Below, piece by piece: positions 1 through 7,443 of a stretch of DNA of 37,230 nucleotides. The position numbers and the translations under genes were made by a program. Below the pieces are notes generated by a model, which did no database searches, was not told where the DNA came from, and worked only from the letters and a program-made list of their open reading frames with translations. The stretch is from assembly GCF_030015065.1 (NCBI RefSeq), contig NZ_JAIVFN010000032.1, positions 1 to 37,230 of the forward strand, written 5' to 3'. The DNA comes from Xanthobacter autotrophicus (GTDB lineage: Bacteria; Pseudomonadota; Alphaproteobacteria; Rhizobiales; Xanthobacteraceae). Numbering within the stretch: position 1 is the first letter of the stretch; every line of letters starts with the position of its first letter.

Positions 1-61
1 GCGCCTCCAGGGCCACCTTCGCCTTGAACTCAGCTGAATATCGCTTCCTCTTCCCGGTCAT
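1..61 (-). CDS. IS3-family transposase OrfA, N-terminal part (cut by window edge)
   Basis: The 20 visible residues start MTGKRKRYSAEFKAKV, the standard opening of the helix-turn-helix OrfA of IS3 elements. They are nearly the same as the OrfA opening at 13423 (MKTTRKRYSADFKAKV). The start ATG lies at 61-59. The rest of the gene lies outside the window. It would bind the element's ends and, after a -1 frameshift, form the OrfAB transposase. Confidence 0.8.
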   Translation of the reverse strand, partial: MTGKRKRYSAEFKAKVALEA

Positions 62-127
62 CGGGCTCGTCCTTCCGTCAGGCCGAACCAAGCTTAACTC
101 CCTGTCCGATTTTCGGGGACCACCTCA
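1..127 (-). mobile_element. IS3-family element, one end only (continues outside the window)
   Basis: The terminal inverted repeat reads inward on the minus strand from position 127 as TGAGGTGGTCCCCGAAAATC, followed by GGACAGGGAGTTAAG. It closely matches the ends of the complete IS3-family element at 12191-13488 (TGAG..GG.., then GGACAG). The start of a transposase orfA follows inside it. The element is inserted in an MFS transporter gene, whose coding sequence resumes at 128. Only about 127 bp is in the window. Confidence 0.8.
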
Positions 128-541
128 CTGCTGCTGGTGGGGCTGGCGGTCCTCATCGGCGCGGACCTGATGCTGGCCTTCGCGCCGGGGCTGTGGGGCG
201 CCTTTCTCGGCATCGCCTTGTGGGGCGCGCACATGGCGCTCACGCAGGGCCTGCTCGCCAAGCTGGTTGCCCAGCACGCGCCCGCGACGCTGCGGGGCTC
301 CGCCTTCGGCCTGTTCAATCTCGCCACTGGCGTCGCCATGCTGGTGGCGAGCGTCGTCGCGGGGGTGCTGTGGGAGCGGATCGGCTCCGCGGCGACCTTT
401 GCCGCAGGGGCCGGTTTCGCGGTCCTCGCAGCCCTGCTGGTGACGGTGTCCGCCCTGACGCGCCGGGCGGGGCGCGACGACCCTTCTCCCGGGAGCCGCC
501 GCGATGGTGAACCGCCCTCGCGAAGGCACGGACGGCTTTAG
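128..541 (+). pseudogene. MFS transporter, C-terminal fragment
   Basis: The open frame reads directly out of the IS end at 128 (LLLVGLAVLIGADLMLAF) and ends at a TAG at 539-541. It encodes about 137 residues with four hydrophobic stretches. It also carries the 'APATLRGSAFGLFNLATG' loop typical of the second half of drug or metabolite exporters of the major facilitator superfamily. The first two thirds of the protein are missing upstream of the insertion, so it cannot work as a transporter. Its stop overlaps by four bases the stop of the convergent EamA gene. Confidence 0.75.
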
Positions 542-1587
542 GTCCCGTGCCCGTGGCGATGATGGAGATCGGGATAATGCGGGTGCCGATGCGCCAGCGG
601 CGCATGCCGGTGCCAGTGGGTGTGCGGCTCACCGGGCTGCACACCCGGTTCGTGCTCATGGCAGTGGTGTTCGTCGTGGCCGTGCCGATGCTCGTGCTCC
701 ATCGCCTCATGGGCATGGGGGTGCTCGTGCCGCTCGGACAGATGCAGCCAGAGGCCGACCGCCATCAGGCACCCGGCGACCACCAACTGCACCGAAATCG
801 CCTCGCCGAGCATGACGACCGCCAGCACCGCTCCCACGAACGGCGCGAGTGAGAAATAAGCCCCAGTCCGCGCCGCACCGAGATGGCGCAGGGCGAGGAC
901 GAACAGAGCAAGGCTGACTCCGTAGCCCAGGAAGCCGATGACGCCCGCCGCGAGGAGAGTGACGGCCGAGGGAAGGACGGCGCCGCTGGCGAGAGCGATG
1001 AGCAGGTTGATGGCGCCCGCGACCAGCCCCTTCAACATGGCGATCTGGACCGGATCGGCGGATGAGAGCTTGCGCGTCAGGTTGTTGTCGATCCCCCAGC
1101 ACAGGCAGGCGCCAGCGATCAGCAGGGCGCCCCATTGCAAGGACATGCGCCCCTCCCACGACAGGAGGACAGCACCTGCGAGGATGGCGCAGGCACCGAG
1201 CAGGAGCCGCCGGTCTACGTTCTCGCGGAACACCAGCCAGGCGATGCCCATGGTGGCGAGGCCTTCCAGATTGAGCAGCAGCGAGGCCGACGCCGCGTCG
1301 GTGAGGGACAGGCCGAACATCAGCAGCAGAGGAGCAAGGAGGCCTCCGGCGACGATGACCAAGGCAAGCCAGGGCATGTCCGCCCGCCGCAGCGGCGCCT
1401 CGACGGCTGGCAGCCGCAAGGCGGTTCGGGACAGATGTACCGCGGCGAGGCCGAGGCCGGCTCCCAGATAGAGCAGGCCGGCCATCATCCAGGGATCGAC
1501 GGAGCCCAGAAGGAGTTTGGCGAACGGCGTGCTTGCGCCGAACAGGCCCGCCGCGGCCAAGGCGAGGAGGATAGCTGTTTGCATCAT
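538..1587 (-). CDS. EamA/DMT-family transporter with His-rich C-terminal tail
   Basis: The protein has 349 residues and about ten predicted membrane helices arranged as two EamA repeats (roughly residues 5-140 and 150-280), as in the drug/metabolite transporter superfamily of the inner membrane. The last ~65 residues are unusual. They are packed with histidine (clusters such as HEHPHAHEAMEHEHRHGHDE and HTHWHRHAPLAHRHPH) and would bind divalent metal on one side of the membrane. Most EamA proteins lack such a tail. The gene lies downstream of the CopA operon on the same strand, separated by a strong hairpin. A role in metal (Ni, Co, Zn or Cu) export or buffering is inferred from the tail and the neighbours; the substrate is unknown. 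The start is the first of two adjacent ATG codons, with only a weak upstream GGA as ribosome site. Confidence 0.85.
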   Translation of the reverse strand: MMQTAILLALAAAGLFGASTPFAKLLLGSVDPWMMAGLLYLGAGLGLAAVHLSRTALRLPAVEAPLRRADMPWLALVIVAGGLLAPLLLMFGLSLTDAASASLLLNLEGLATMGIAWLVFRENVDRRLLLGACAILAGAVLLSWEGRMSLQWGALLIAGACLCWGIDNNLTRKLSSADPVQIAMLKGLVAGAINLLIALASGAVLPSAVTLLAAGVIGFLGYGVSLALFVLALRHLGAARTGAYFSLAPFVGAVLAVVMLGEAISVQLVVAGCLMAVGLWLHLSERHEHPHAHEAMEHEHRHGHDEHHCHEHEPGVQPGEPHTHWHRHAPLAHRHPHYPDLHHRHGHGT

Positions 1588-1620
1588 TCCGACAGTCTCA
1601 CCGATACCAACCGACTTGGC

Positions 1621-1651
1621 CTGGGGGCGTCAGGACGGCTGATGCCCCCAG
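1621..1651 (-). promoter_or_regulatory. Strong hairpin between the CopA operon and the EamA gene
   Basis: The 13-bp arms CTGGGGGCGTCAG (1621-1633) and CTGATGCCCCCAG (1639-1651) pair with one G-T mismatch around a 5-base loop. The hairpin lies in the 5' leader of the EamA gene and downstream of the copA operon. No T-run follows it on the minus strand, so it is not a standard intrinsic terminator. It may be an RNA processing, termination or attenuation element. No known riboswitch was recognised. Confidence 0.5.
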
Positions 1652-1696
1652 CCGGGAACAGCCTGTCTTTCACAGGATGGCCATGCAACCGCAGAG

Positions 1697-1819
1697 CTAA
1701 CGCCACAGGTATTTGATGAGCGCGGCGATCCCGAGCACGACAAGGACGAGGATCAGGAGCCCGACCAGCCCCATCCCCCACATGCCGCCTTCCATCATGC
1801 CATCGTAGTTCATCATCAT
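1697..1819 (-). CDS. 40-residue Met-rich single-pass membrane peptide
   Basis: The reading frame starts MMMNYDGMMEGGMWGMG, continues as one hydrophobic helix (about residues 17-36) and ends in a basic KYLWR before TAG. AGGAGG lies directly upstream. With the first ATG the spacing is only two bases, so the second or third ATG may be the real start. The gene sits 7 bp downstream of the CopA stop and is almost surely in the same operon. Six methionines before the helix suggest Cu(I) contact at the membrane surface. Similar small peptides occur beside copper ATPases in other alphaproteobacteria, but no function is established. Confidence 0.65.
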   Translation of the reverse strand: MMMNYDGMMEGGMWGMGLVGLLILVLVVLGIAALIKYLWR

Positions 1820-1826
1820 GTCCTCC

Positions 1827-4205
1827 TCATCCGAGTGATGCGCGGCGTAGGCGCAGGGCGTTGGCGATGACGCTCACCGAGGAGAGCGCCATGGCGGCGG
1901 CGGCGATGATCGGCGACAGCAGGAGGCCGAACGCCGGATAGAGCACACCGGCGGCGATCGGCACGCCGGCCGCATTGTAGATGAAAGCGAAGAAGAGATT
2001 CTGGCGGATATTGCTCATGGTCGCGTGACTGAGCTGGCGCGCCCGCACGATCCCCTGGAGATCGCCTTTCAGCAGGGTCACGCCGGCGCTCTCGATCGCG
2101 ACGTCCGTGCCCGTTCCCATGGCGACGCCCACATCGGCCGCCGCAAGCGCGGGCGCATCGTTCACGCCGTCGCCGGCCATGGCGACGATCCGCCCTTCCT
2201 GGCGCAGCCGGGCCACCACCTTCGCCTTGTCCTGGGGCAGGATCTCGGCCTCCACCTCGTCGATGCCGAGCCGGCGGGCCACCGCCTGAGCGGTGGTCTT
2301 GTTGTCGCCGGTCAGCATGACGACCCGGACGCCCACCGCCTTGAGCGCCTGAACCGCGGCGGGGGTTGTGGCCTTAATCGGGTCGGCGATGGCGATGAGG
2401 CCGCCGAGGCGCCCGTCGACGGCGACGAAGATGACGGTCGCGCCATCCCCGCGCAGCGCTTCGGCCTCCGCCGAGAGGGCGGAGAGGTCCACGCCTTCCT
2501 CCGCCATGATGCGGTGGCTGCCGATCACGAGCTTGTGCCCGTCGACGGTTCCGGTGACGCCCTTGCCCACCGGGCTGTCGAAGTCCCGCGCCTCGCCGAG
2601 CGGCGCGGCCCGCTCCGCAGCGGCGTTGACGATGGCGGCGGCAAGCGGATGCTCGCTCGCCCGCTCCAGGGTCGCGGCGAGCCGCAACAGCTCGGTCTCA
2701 CTCAGGCCGTTCACGGCCTTCAGGGCGGTGACCTTCGGCTTGCCCTCGGTGAGGGTGCCGGTCTTGTCCACCACCAGCGTGTCGACCTTCTCGAACCGCT
2801 CCAGCGCCTCGGCATTCTTGATCAGCACGCCGAGGGAGGCCCCGCGGCCGACGCCCACCATGATGGACATGGGGGTTGCGAGGCCCAGAGCGCACGGGCA
2901 GGCGATGATGAGCACCGCGACGGCGGCGATCAGGCCGTGCGCGAAGCGCGGCTCTGGACCCCAGATACCCCAGGCGGCGAAGGCGAGGACGGCGATGGCG
3001 ATCACCACGGGCACGAACCATCCGGAGACCTCGTCGGCGAGACGCTGGATCGGCGCGCGCGAGCGCTGCGCCTCGGCGACCATGTGGACGATCTGCGCCA
3101 GCATGGTGTCGCGGCCGATCTTGCCGGCCCGCATGATGAAGCCGCCGCTCTGGTTGAGCGTGCCGCCGATGACCTTCGCGCCGACGTCCTTGGTGACCGG
3201 CATGGACTCGCCGGTGATCAGGGATTCGTCGACCGAGGAGCGCCCCTCGATCAGTTCGCCGTCCACCGGCACCTTCTCGCCGGGGCGCACCCGCAGGCGG
3301 TCGCCCACCACGATCGCCTCCAGCGCCACGTCCTCGTCGCTGCCGTCGTTGCGCACGCGCCGGGCGCTCTTGGGGGCGAGGTCGAGCAGGGCGCGGATGG
3401 CACCGCCGGTCTGCTCGCGGGCGCGCAGCTCCAGCACCTGCCCCAGCAGCACCAGCACCGTGATGACGGCGGCGGCCTCGAAATAGATGGCCACCGAGCC
3501 GTCGGCGGCGCGGAAGGTGGCGGGGAAGATCTGCGGCGCGAAGGTCGCCAACACGCTGTAGGCCCACGCTACGCCCGTACCCATGGCGATCAGCGTGAAC
3601 ATGTTGAGATGCCGCGTGACCAGAGACTGCCACGCCCGGGTGAAGAACGGCCATCCCGCCCAGAGTACCACCGGTGTTGCCAGCAGGAGCTGGATCCAGT
3701 TTGAGGCCTGTGCGCCGAGCAGCATGTGGAGATTGGTGAGGTGCCCGCCCATCTCCAGAGCCAGGACCGGCACGGCGAGGATAAGGCCGACCCAGAACCG
3801 CCGCGTCATATCGAGAAGCTCGGCGCTGGGGCCGGTCTCGCCCGTCGTCATCTCCGGTTCGAGCGTCATGCCGCAGATCGGGCAGTTGCCCGGGCCGATT
3901 TGCCGGATCTGCGGATGCATGGGGCAGGTATAGATCACGCCCTGGGGCTGCTCCCTGGCCGGAGCCGGGGCATCCGCCTCGGTGACCAAATAGGCCGAGG
4001 GGTTAACCTCGAATTTTGCGTGGCATTCGGCGGAGCAGAAGAAATAGGTCTTCCCGCGATGATCGGCGCGGTGCTGTGCCGTCGTCGGGCTCACCTGCAT
4101 GCCGCAGACCGGGTCCATCTGCGCCGATGCGGGGCCCGCTTCCCTGTGCCGATGGCCGGCAGGGTCATGCGGGTGATGACCCGCGTGGGGGTCTTGCTCA
4201 GTCAT
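1827..4205 (-). CDS. copA: Copper-translocating P1B-type ATPase (CopA type)
   Basis: This inner-membrane pump exports Cu(I) from the cytoplasm using ATP. In the 792-residue protein a His-rich start is followed by a YHS-type motif (DPVCGM, ~31-36) and a heavy-metal-binding Cys motif (YTCPMHP...CPICGM, ~92-113). Next come TGES (331-334), the CPC translocation motif (IACPCALG, 436-438), the phosphorylated DKTGT (Asp480), a SEHPLA motif and GDGVNDAP. The late helices carry YNAAG and MALSSVSV, as in Cu(I) pumps. There is no classical GMxCxxC HMA domain at the N-terminus; YHS plus the Cys motif replaces it. The ATG at 4205 is preferred over upstream starts because it overlaps the stop of the upstream methyltransferase gene (ATGACTGA), implying translational coupling. 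Confidence 0.93.
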   Translation of the reverse strand: MTEQDPHAGHHPHDPAGHRHREAGPASAQMDPVCGMQVSPTTAQHRADHRGKTYFFCSAECHAKFEVNPSAYLVTEADAPAPAREQPQGVIYTCPMHPQIRQIGPGNCPICGMTLEPEMTTGETGPSAELLDMTRRFWVGLILAVPVLALEMGGHLTNLHMLLGAQASNWIQLLLATPVVLWAGWPFFTRAWQSLVTRHLNMFTLIAMGTGVAWAYSVLATFAPQIFPATFRAADGSVAIYFEAAAVITVLVLLGQVLELRAREQTGGAIRALLDLAPKSARRVRNDGSDEDVALEAIVVGDRLRVRPGEKVPVDGELIEGRSSVDESLITGESMPVTKDVGAKVIGGTLNQSGGFIMRAGKIGRDTMLAQIVHMVAEAQRSRAPIQRLADEVSGWFVPVVIAIAVLAFAAWGIWGPEPRFAHGLIAAVAVLIIACPCALGLATPMSIMVGVGRGASLGVLIKNAEALERFEKVDTLVVDKTGTLTEGKPKVTALKAVNGLSETELLRLAATLERASEHPLAAAIVNAAAERAAPLGEARDFDSPVGKGVTGTVDGHKLVIGSHRIMAEEGVDLSALSAEAEALRGDGATVIFVAVDGRLGGLIAIADPIKATTPAAVQALKAVGVRVVMLTGDNKTTAQAVARRLGIDEVEAEILPQDKAKVVARLRQEGRIVAMAGDGVNDAPALAAADVGVAMGTGTDVAIESAGVTLLKGDLQGIVRARQLSHATMSNIRQNLFFAFIYNAAGVPIAAGVLYPAFGLLLSPIIAAAAMALSSVSVIANALRLRRASLG

Positions 4206-4875
4206 GGGAATTCTCTCCGGAACGGGAAACCTTCGGGCCGGACGACAGGCCGAGCCGGGGCAGAAAGGCAGGGACGGTGCGAGCGTAATTGTCCCATGCG
4301 GCGCCGAACGCGGCGTGCGAAGCCGCATCCTCGCGCCAGGCGAGCCGTACGTAGACCCACACCAGGATCGGGAACATGGCGAGCGTCACCAGGGTCGGCC
4401 ACTGCAGAAGGAAGCCGAACATGATGACGACGAAGGCGACATATTGCGGATGGCGGACATAGGCATAGGGTCCGCTGGTTGCGAGCCTCTGGTCGCGCTG
4501 GGCGGCGTAAAGCACGTGCCAGCTTGCGGCGAGCAGCCAGAAGCCGCCGAAGATCAGAACGGTGCTGAAAATGTGAAACGGCCCGAAATGCGGGTTCACG
4601 CGCCAGCCGAACATGGTTTCGAGCAGGTGTCCGGCATCGTGCGAAAAGAAATCCACACCGGGAAACTGCCGCCCGAGCCAGCCGGACAAAAGATAGATGG
4701 TGAGCGGAAATCCATACATCTCGGCGAAAAGCGCGACGATGAAGGCCGAGAAGGCGCCGAGCGATCGCCAATCGCGCGTAGTGCGCAGCCGGGTGAAGCT
4801 CGCCGCGAACAGGATGAACACCGCGGAATTGATGATGACGAGACCTAAGAGTCCATAGGCGGGAGTATCGGTCAT
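4198..4875 (-). CDS. ICMT/PEMT-like membrane methyltransferase family protein
   Basis: The 225-residue protein is rich in membrane helices and carries the signature [12 protein letters not shown] followed by a hydrophobic helix and an acidic WREDAA segment. This pattern is shared by isoprenylcysteine carboxyl methyltransferases and phospholipid methyltransferases, which use S-adenosylmethionine at the membrane. Bacterial copies are common in metal-resistance loci, but their substrate is not established. The start ATG overlaps the stop of the DUF2933 gene (ATGA) and its own stop overlaps the copA start, so the three genes are one operon. Confidence 0.8.
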   Translation of the reverse strand: MTDTPAYGLLGLVIINSAVFILFAASFTRLRTTRDWRSLGAFSAFIVALFAEMYGFPLTIYLLSGWLGRQFPGVDFFSHDAGHLLETMFGWRVNPHFGPFHIFSTVLIFGGFWLLAASWHVLYAAQRDQRLATSGPYAYVRHPQYVAFVVIMFGFLLQWPTLVTLAMFPILVWVYVRLAWREDAASHAAFGAAWDNYARTVPAFLPRLGLSSGPKVSRSGENSHD

Positions 4876-5183
4876 CGGACCTCTCCTTCCCGACGTAGGG
4901 GAGGCGCATCCGCTCCGGGACGTGGCGCAGCGCCATTCCCTCCATGATGGCCATGCCCGTGGTGCATGAAGAGGTGCATCAAGGGGCAGGCGAGCAGGAG
5001 CAGGAATGGCAGGTAGCCGAGCACGTGGGCGCGATGTTCCGAGAACAGCAGGAACGCCACGGCAAGGAAGAACCCGATGGCCACGAGGCTCCCGCGTGAG
5101 CGCCAGAAGCTCGGCGACCGCCCGTCCGCGTGGTGCCCGTTCCCGGTGCCGGGCACAGAATCGGCATTGCGATGCATCGACAT
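4872..5183 (-). CDS. DUF2933 domain protein, small His-rich membrane protein
   Basis: The protein has 103 residues. A polar N-terminus is followed by two membrane helices. The family core reads AVAFLLFSEHRAHVLGYLPF then LLLACPLMHLFMHHGHGHHG, with a His cluster at the end. This matches the DUF2933 family, which is often found beside copper or silver genes and has unknown function. The ATG at 5183 is chosen because GGGAGG lies eight bases upstream; a longer frame to 5225 has no such site and would run into the hairpin at 5204-5234. It is the first gene of the DUF2933, methyltransferase, copA, small-peptide operon. Confidence 0.8.
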   Translation of the reverse strand: MSMHRNADSVPGTGNGHHADGRSPSFWRSRGSLVAIGFFLAVAFLLFSEHRAHVLGYLPFLLLLACPLMHLFMHHGHGHHGGNGAAPRPGADAPPLRREGEVR

Positions 5184-5203
5184 GACATCATCCTCCCTGG
5201 CCC

Positions 5204-5234
5204 CTGGGGCGGGTGCATGCTGCACCCGCCCCAG
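5204..5234 (-). promoter_or_regulatory. Perfect 14-bp hairpin just upstream of the DUF2933/copA operon
   Basis: The arms CTGGGGCGGGTGCA (5204-5217) and TGCACCCGCCCCAG (5221-5234) are exact complements around the loop TGC. On the minus strand it lies after the Spy-like gene (stop at 5306) and ends 20 bp before the DUF2933 ATG, close to its ribosome site. There is no T-run. It could stop or slow transcription from the upstream gene, or control translation of the operon. Confidence 0.55.
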
Positions 5235-5305
5235 ACTGCTCCTGATCCCCGTCGCAGCAGGGGTTCCGCGCCTGCGGCATCACACCATGCCGATCTGCTC
5301 TGCGC

Positions 5306-5854
5306 TCACATGGCGCCCATCGGCCCCATCAGGAGCAGCTGGTCGGCCGTCCGCTTCTGTGTGTCGTCGAGCGCGGCATAGAGCGGGAGCAGCGCGCCCT
5401 TCAGCCGACGCAAGGCTTCGAGACGCTCGGTGAGCAGGCGCTCATGGGCCTCGATCCGCTGCGGCAGAGCCGCAGGGCCTTGTGCCGACATCATCATGTC
5501 CTGCCTATCGCCCATCATGCCCGCCATGGCGCGGGCATTGGCGCGGAGCGCGTCGGCGAACGCGTTCCACACTGGCTGCTGCGCATCGGTGATCTTGAGT
5601 TCCGTCTTCAGGAACGCGAGCCGGCCCTCGATGCGCCCCGGGGCCATCATCTGGCCCATCATGCCCATGGAGCCTCCTCCCATCATCCCCATCATGCCCG
5701 CCCCCATCATGCCCTGCTGCGCGTCGGACGCCGGAGAAGCGGCCGGCGGAGTGGTCGGCTGCGCGCCGGTCGGGTGGTGCGCGTCTTCGGCAAGGGCCGG
5801 TGCGGCCAAAATCAACACCGCACTTGCCACCATCAGTTTGCGAAACGTCGTCAT
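5306..5854 (-). CDS. Spy/CpxP-family (LTXXQ-like) periplasmic protein, Met-rich
   Basis: The 182-residue protein begins with a clear Sec signal peptide (MTTFRKLMVASAVLILAAPALA, cleaved near residue 22). A Met/Gly-rich stretch follows (QQGMMGAGMMGMMGG...). The helical core contains LKITDAQQPVWNAFADALRANA and a C-terminal YAALDDTQKRTADQLL, the two-fold LTxxQ pattern of Spy/CpxP. This family comprises periplasmic chaperones and metal-stress proteins. The Met-rich segment is likely to hold Cu(I) or Ag(I). The start at 5854 is preferred to a longer open frame because it begins the signal peptide and has AGGAGA upstream. Confidence 0.8.
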   Translation of the reverse strand: MTTFRKLMVASAVLILAAPALAEDAHHPTGAQPTTPPAASPASDAQQGMMGAGMMGMMGGGSMGMMGQMMAPGRIEGRLAFLKTELKITDAQQPVWNAFADALRANARAMAGMMGDRQDMMMSAQGPAALPQRIEAHERLLTERLEALRRLKGALLPLYAALDDTQKRTADQLLLMGPMGAM

Positions 5855-5875
5855 GGTCGGCTTTCTCCTGTTGTC

Positions 5876-5899
5876 GCGAAGCGGCACATGCCGCTTCGC
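5876..5899. promoter_or_regulatory. 24-bp inverted repeat upstream of the Spy-like gene
   Basis: Arms GCGAAGCGGCA and TGCCGCTTCGC flank a 2-base centre (CA). It lies about 20 bp upstream of the start codon of the Spy-like gene, just ahead of its ribosome site. It may be an operator or a leader hairpin. The sequence does not match a CueR or CsoR operator that I can recall. Confidence 0.45.
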
Positions 5900-5929
5900 T
5901 GCGTCTCGAACTCGTCCGCGAGCATCACG

Positions 5930-6120
5930 ATGGCATGCCAGCGTCCGTCCTGCCGCTTCCCGGGGGTGTTCCTGGAAGGGGTCCATGGAAGGCGGGAAAC
6001 ACGGGTTTCGCGCCGTAGACCTGTTCGAACTCCCGTTCGTAGAAGTCATCGCGCAGCCTGCGCGCCACCAAGCGCAGCACTGCCGGCCATCAGCTGACCG
6101 AGAAAGTCCCGACGATTCAT
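5930..6120 (-). pseudogene. Short Tat-signal-like reading frame and downstream remnant
   Basis: An ATG at 6120 opens MNRRDFLGQLMAGSAALGGA, which looks like a twin-arginine export signal, but it stops at 6046 after 24 residues. A second frame that follows directly (RRLRDDFYEREFEQVYGAKP...) looks coding for about 45 residues. Together they suggest a small exported protein broken by a frameshift, perhaps once linked to copper handling. The family was not recognised and the call is weak. The region between this and the gene ending at 6232 holds nothing else I can support. Confidence 0.3.
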
Positions 6121-6231
6121 GGTGATGTGCTCGTATTCCTGTCGGAGCGAAGCCGACATGGCCTGAACGCGCCTCTCGGCGCATGCCATGATCTAGCGGC
6201 CTCCCCAGACGGAAAGGCGGCTCAGATGTAA

Positions 6232-6624
6232 TCAGGCACGGAAACGAGGGGGCTCAAGGCCGGGGGAAACCGCCAACCCGCGGGCGACTTGACTGGTCCG
6301 GTCGAAGTGCCGCCGGATGAAGGGGAGATCAAGGACGCTTTCGCTCATGCTGTCGACAGCGATGGCATGGGCGCCGCAGGCGAAGTCACAGCATTTCTCT
6401 TGGTCGATGCCCTGCGATGACGCGTCGGGGTGGGCGACATGACCGGAGGCGACGACATGCTGCGCGGCATCCGAAACTGTCGCATGCGCCGCGAGCGCGG
6501 GACCGTCATCATCGTGGCATTGCAAAGGTATGGCGGTGGTTAAGGGCGCGAACAGCATCACTACTGCGACCAAGAAGGTCGACAGCAACTTTGCCTGTCT
6601 CATCGCGCGCCACGCTCTGATCAT
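6232..6624 (-). CDS. Small exported Cys/His-containing protein of unknown function (DUF2946-like)
   Basis: The 130-residue frame has a signal-like hydrophobic helix (about residues 12-31, LLSTFLVAVVMLFAPLTTA). A His/Asp-rich middle (CHDDDG, HVVASGHVAHPD) and a DQEKCCDFACG motif follow, and it ends in PGLEPPRFRA. This layout resembles the small secreted proteins (DUF2946-like) found near copper-efflux genes; no activity is known. A start at the second ATG (6603) is possible. A TATAAT box and an FNR/FixK-like site lie upstream, so oxygen-responsive expression is possible. Confidence 0.6.
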   Translation of the reverse strand: MIRAWRAMRQAKLLSTFLVAVVMLFAPLTTAIPLQCHDDDGPALAAHATVSDAAQHVVASGHVAHPDASSQGIDQEKCCDFACGAHAIAVDSMSESVLDLPFIRRHFDRTSQVARGLAVSPGLEPPRFRA

Positions 6625-6651
6625 AGGTCAGCTCGAGTCCCTCTTTTACGA

Positions 6652-6657
6652 ATTATA
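6652..6657 (-). promoter_or_regulatory. Putative -10 box (TATAAT) for the exported Cys/His gene
   Basis: On the minus strand TATAAT lies about 30 bp upstream of the ATG at 6624. A poor -35 (TTTTTG) sits 16 bp further upstream. The weak -35 suits an activator-dependent promoter. Confidence 0.45.
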
Positions 6658-6686
6658 TCACGATACTCTTTCCCAAAAAGCTCGCC

Positions 6687-6700
6687 TTGATCACGATCAA
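6687..6700. promoter_or_regulatory. FNR/FixK-type box, TTGAT-CACG-ATCAA
   Basis: This is a perfect match to the FNR/ANR/FixK consensus TTGAT-N4-ATCAA. It is centred about 48 bp upstream of the start point predicted from the TATAAT box, near but not at the usual -41.5 position. The only gene it could control nearby is the minus-strand gene starting at 6624. Confidence 0.5.
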
Positions 6701-6899
6701 TGGACCGATTTCCTGATGAGAAGACGTTTTCATCATCACAGTGAGCCAGCAACCCGGGACGGCATTGAAAATTCGATCATGGACCCTTTGCGCTGAAAAA
6801 TCGGCAGCACGCTGTATCAATGCCGCTACCGCGTGACCGAAAGTGTCGGGTCAGCGAGGTGCATTCGTCGATGGCGGTCGACATGTGCCTGGATGAATC

Positions 6900-7118
6900 T
6901 CAGGGTTTGGACCTGCAGCAATCGGATCGATCGTCCTGAACCGGCGGGCATGGCACGTCCGCATAGGAGCAGAAGACGCAGCAATCTCCGGGCTTCGGCT
7001 TCAGTACAGCGCGGCACGCCCGACACGTGTAGAAATACTGGCAGGCATCCGTCGGCATCGTTTCTTTGAATGCCGTGCGGCAGTGCGGGCAGGTGATGGT
7101 GGTCTCCAAAATCGTCAT
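6900..7118 (-). CDS. GDCCVxC-domain small zinc-ribbon-like protein
   Basis: The 72-residue protein has Cys pairs CPHC (10-13) and CRAC (32-35). It also carries the signature GDCCVFCSYADVPCPP (44-59), which names the 'GDCCVxC domain (seleno)protein' family. Some relatives carry selenocysteine in place of one Cys of this motif; here all are ordinary Cys. The two CxxC pairs suggest zinc binding, and the GDCCVFC motif suggests thiol or metal chemistry. Function is unknown, but family members turn up in mercury and copper loci. Confidence 0.8.
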   Translation of the reverse strand: MTILETTITCPHCRTAFKETMPTDACQYFYTCRACRAVLKPKPGDCCVFCSYADVPCPPVQDDRSDCCRSKP

Positions 7119-7443
7119 GGGCCGCGCTCCACTGGTGGTTCGAGATCAGATCCCCTGCGCTCCGCGGCAGGCTTACGCCCCACGATAGCGCACGAACACG
7201 CACTGCCCGCCGGGCGCAAAGAGAACCACTGTGTAGGTCTCGGGCGGCCGGAAAAGCTTTTCCCCACGTTATACCAAGCGATTCGGCGTGGATACCCGGC
7301 ACAAGGCCGAGCATGACGAAAGTAATCGCGGAGATCGCCCTTCTGAATTTCCAAACAAGCTCCGAGGCATTCTCTCGTCACGAGAACTCGTCCCTTCGCG
7401 AGGCCCTTGGACTGGGGCCGCCGATTCTGCTCCGGTGCACGTC
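7119..7443. other. Intergenic stretch without a supported gene
   Basis: No convincing coding frame was seen. Around 7265-7315 is a segment containing CCCGGCACAAGGCCGAGC. It resembles the dispersed intergenic repeat that gives spurious 'LGLVPGIH' translations in many rhizobial genomes; this identification is from memory. The promoter of the GDCCVxC gene should lie here. Confidence 0.35.

Noticed and set aside
2025-3704. 559-residue open frame on the plus strand opposite copA
   Set aside because: It is the antisense shadow of a GC-rich gene: low-complexity His/Asp/Arg composition, no motif, while the minus strand carries every P-type ATPase signature.
5855-6184. 110-residue N-terminal extension of the Spy-like protein
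   Set aside because: The ATG at 5854 has a ribosome site and starts a clear signal peptide; the extension has no homology and crosses a palindrome.
6530-6796. Plus-strand 88-residue frame covering the FNR-like box
   Set aside because: It runs antisense through the exported Cys/His protein and its promoter and has no domain.
6826-7314. 162-residue minus-strand frame over the GDCCVxC gene
   Set aside because: It begins with the spurious 'LGLVPGIH' translation of an intergenic repeat and overlaps the well-supported 72-residue protein in another frame.
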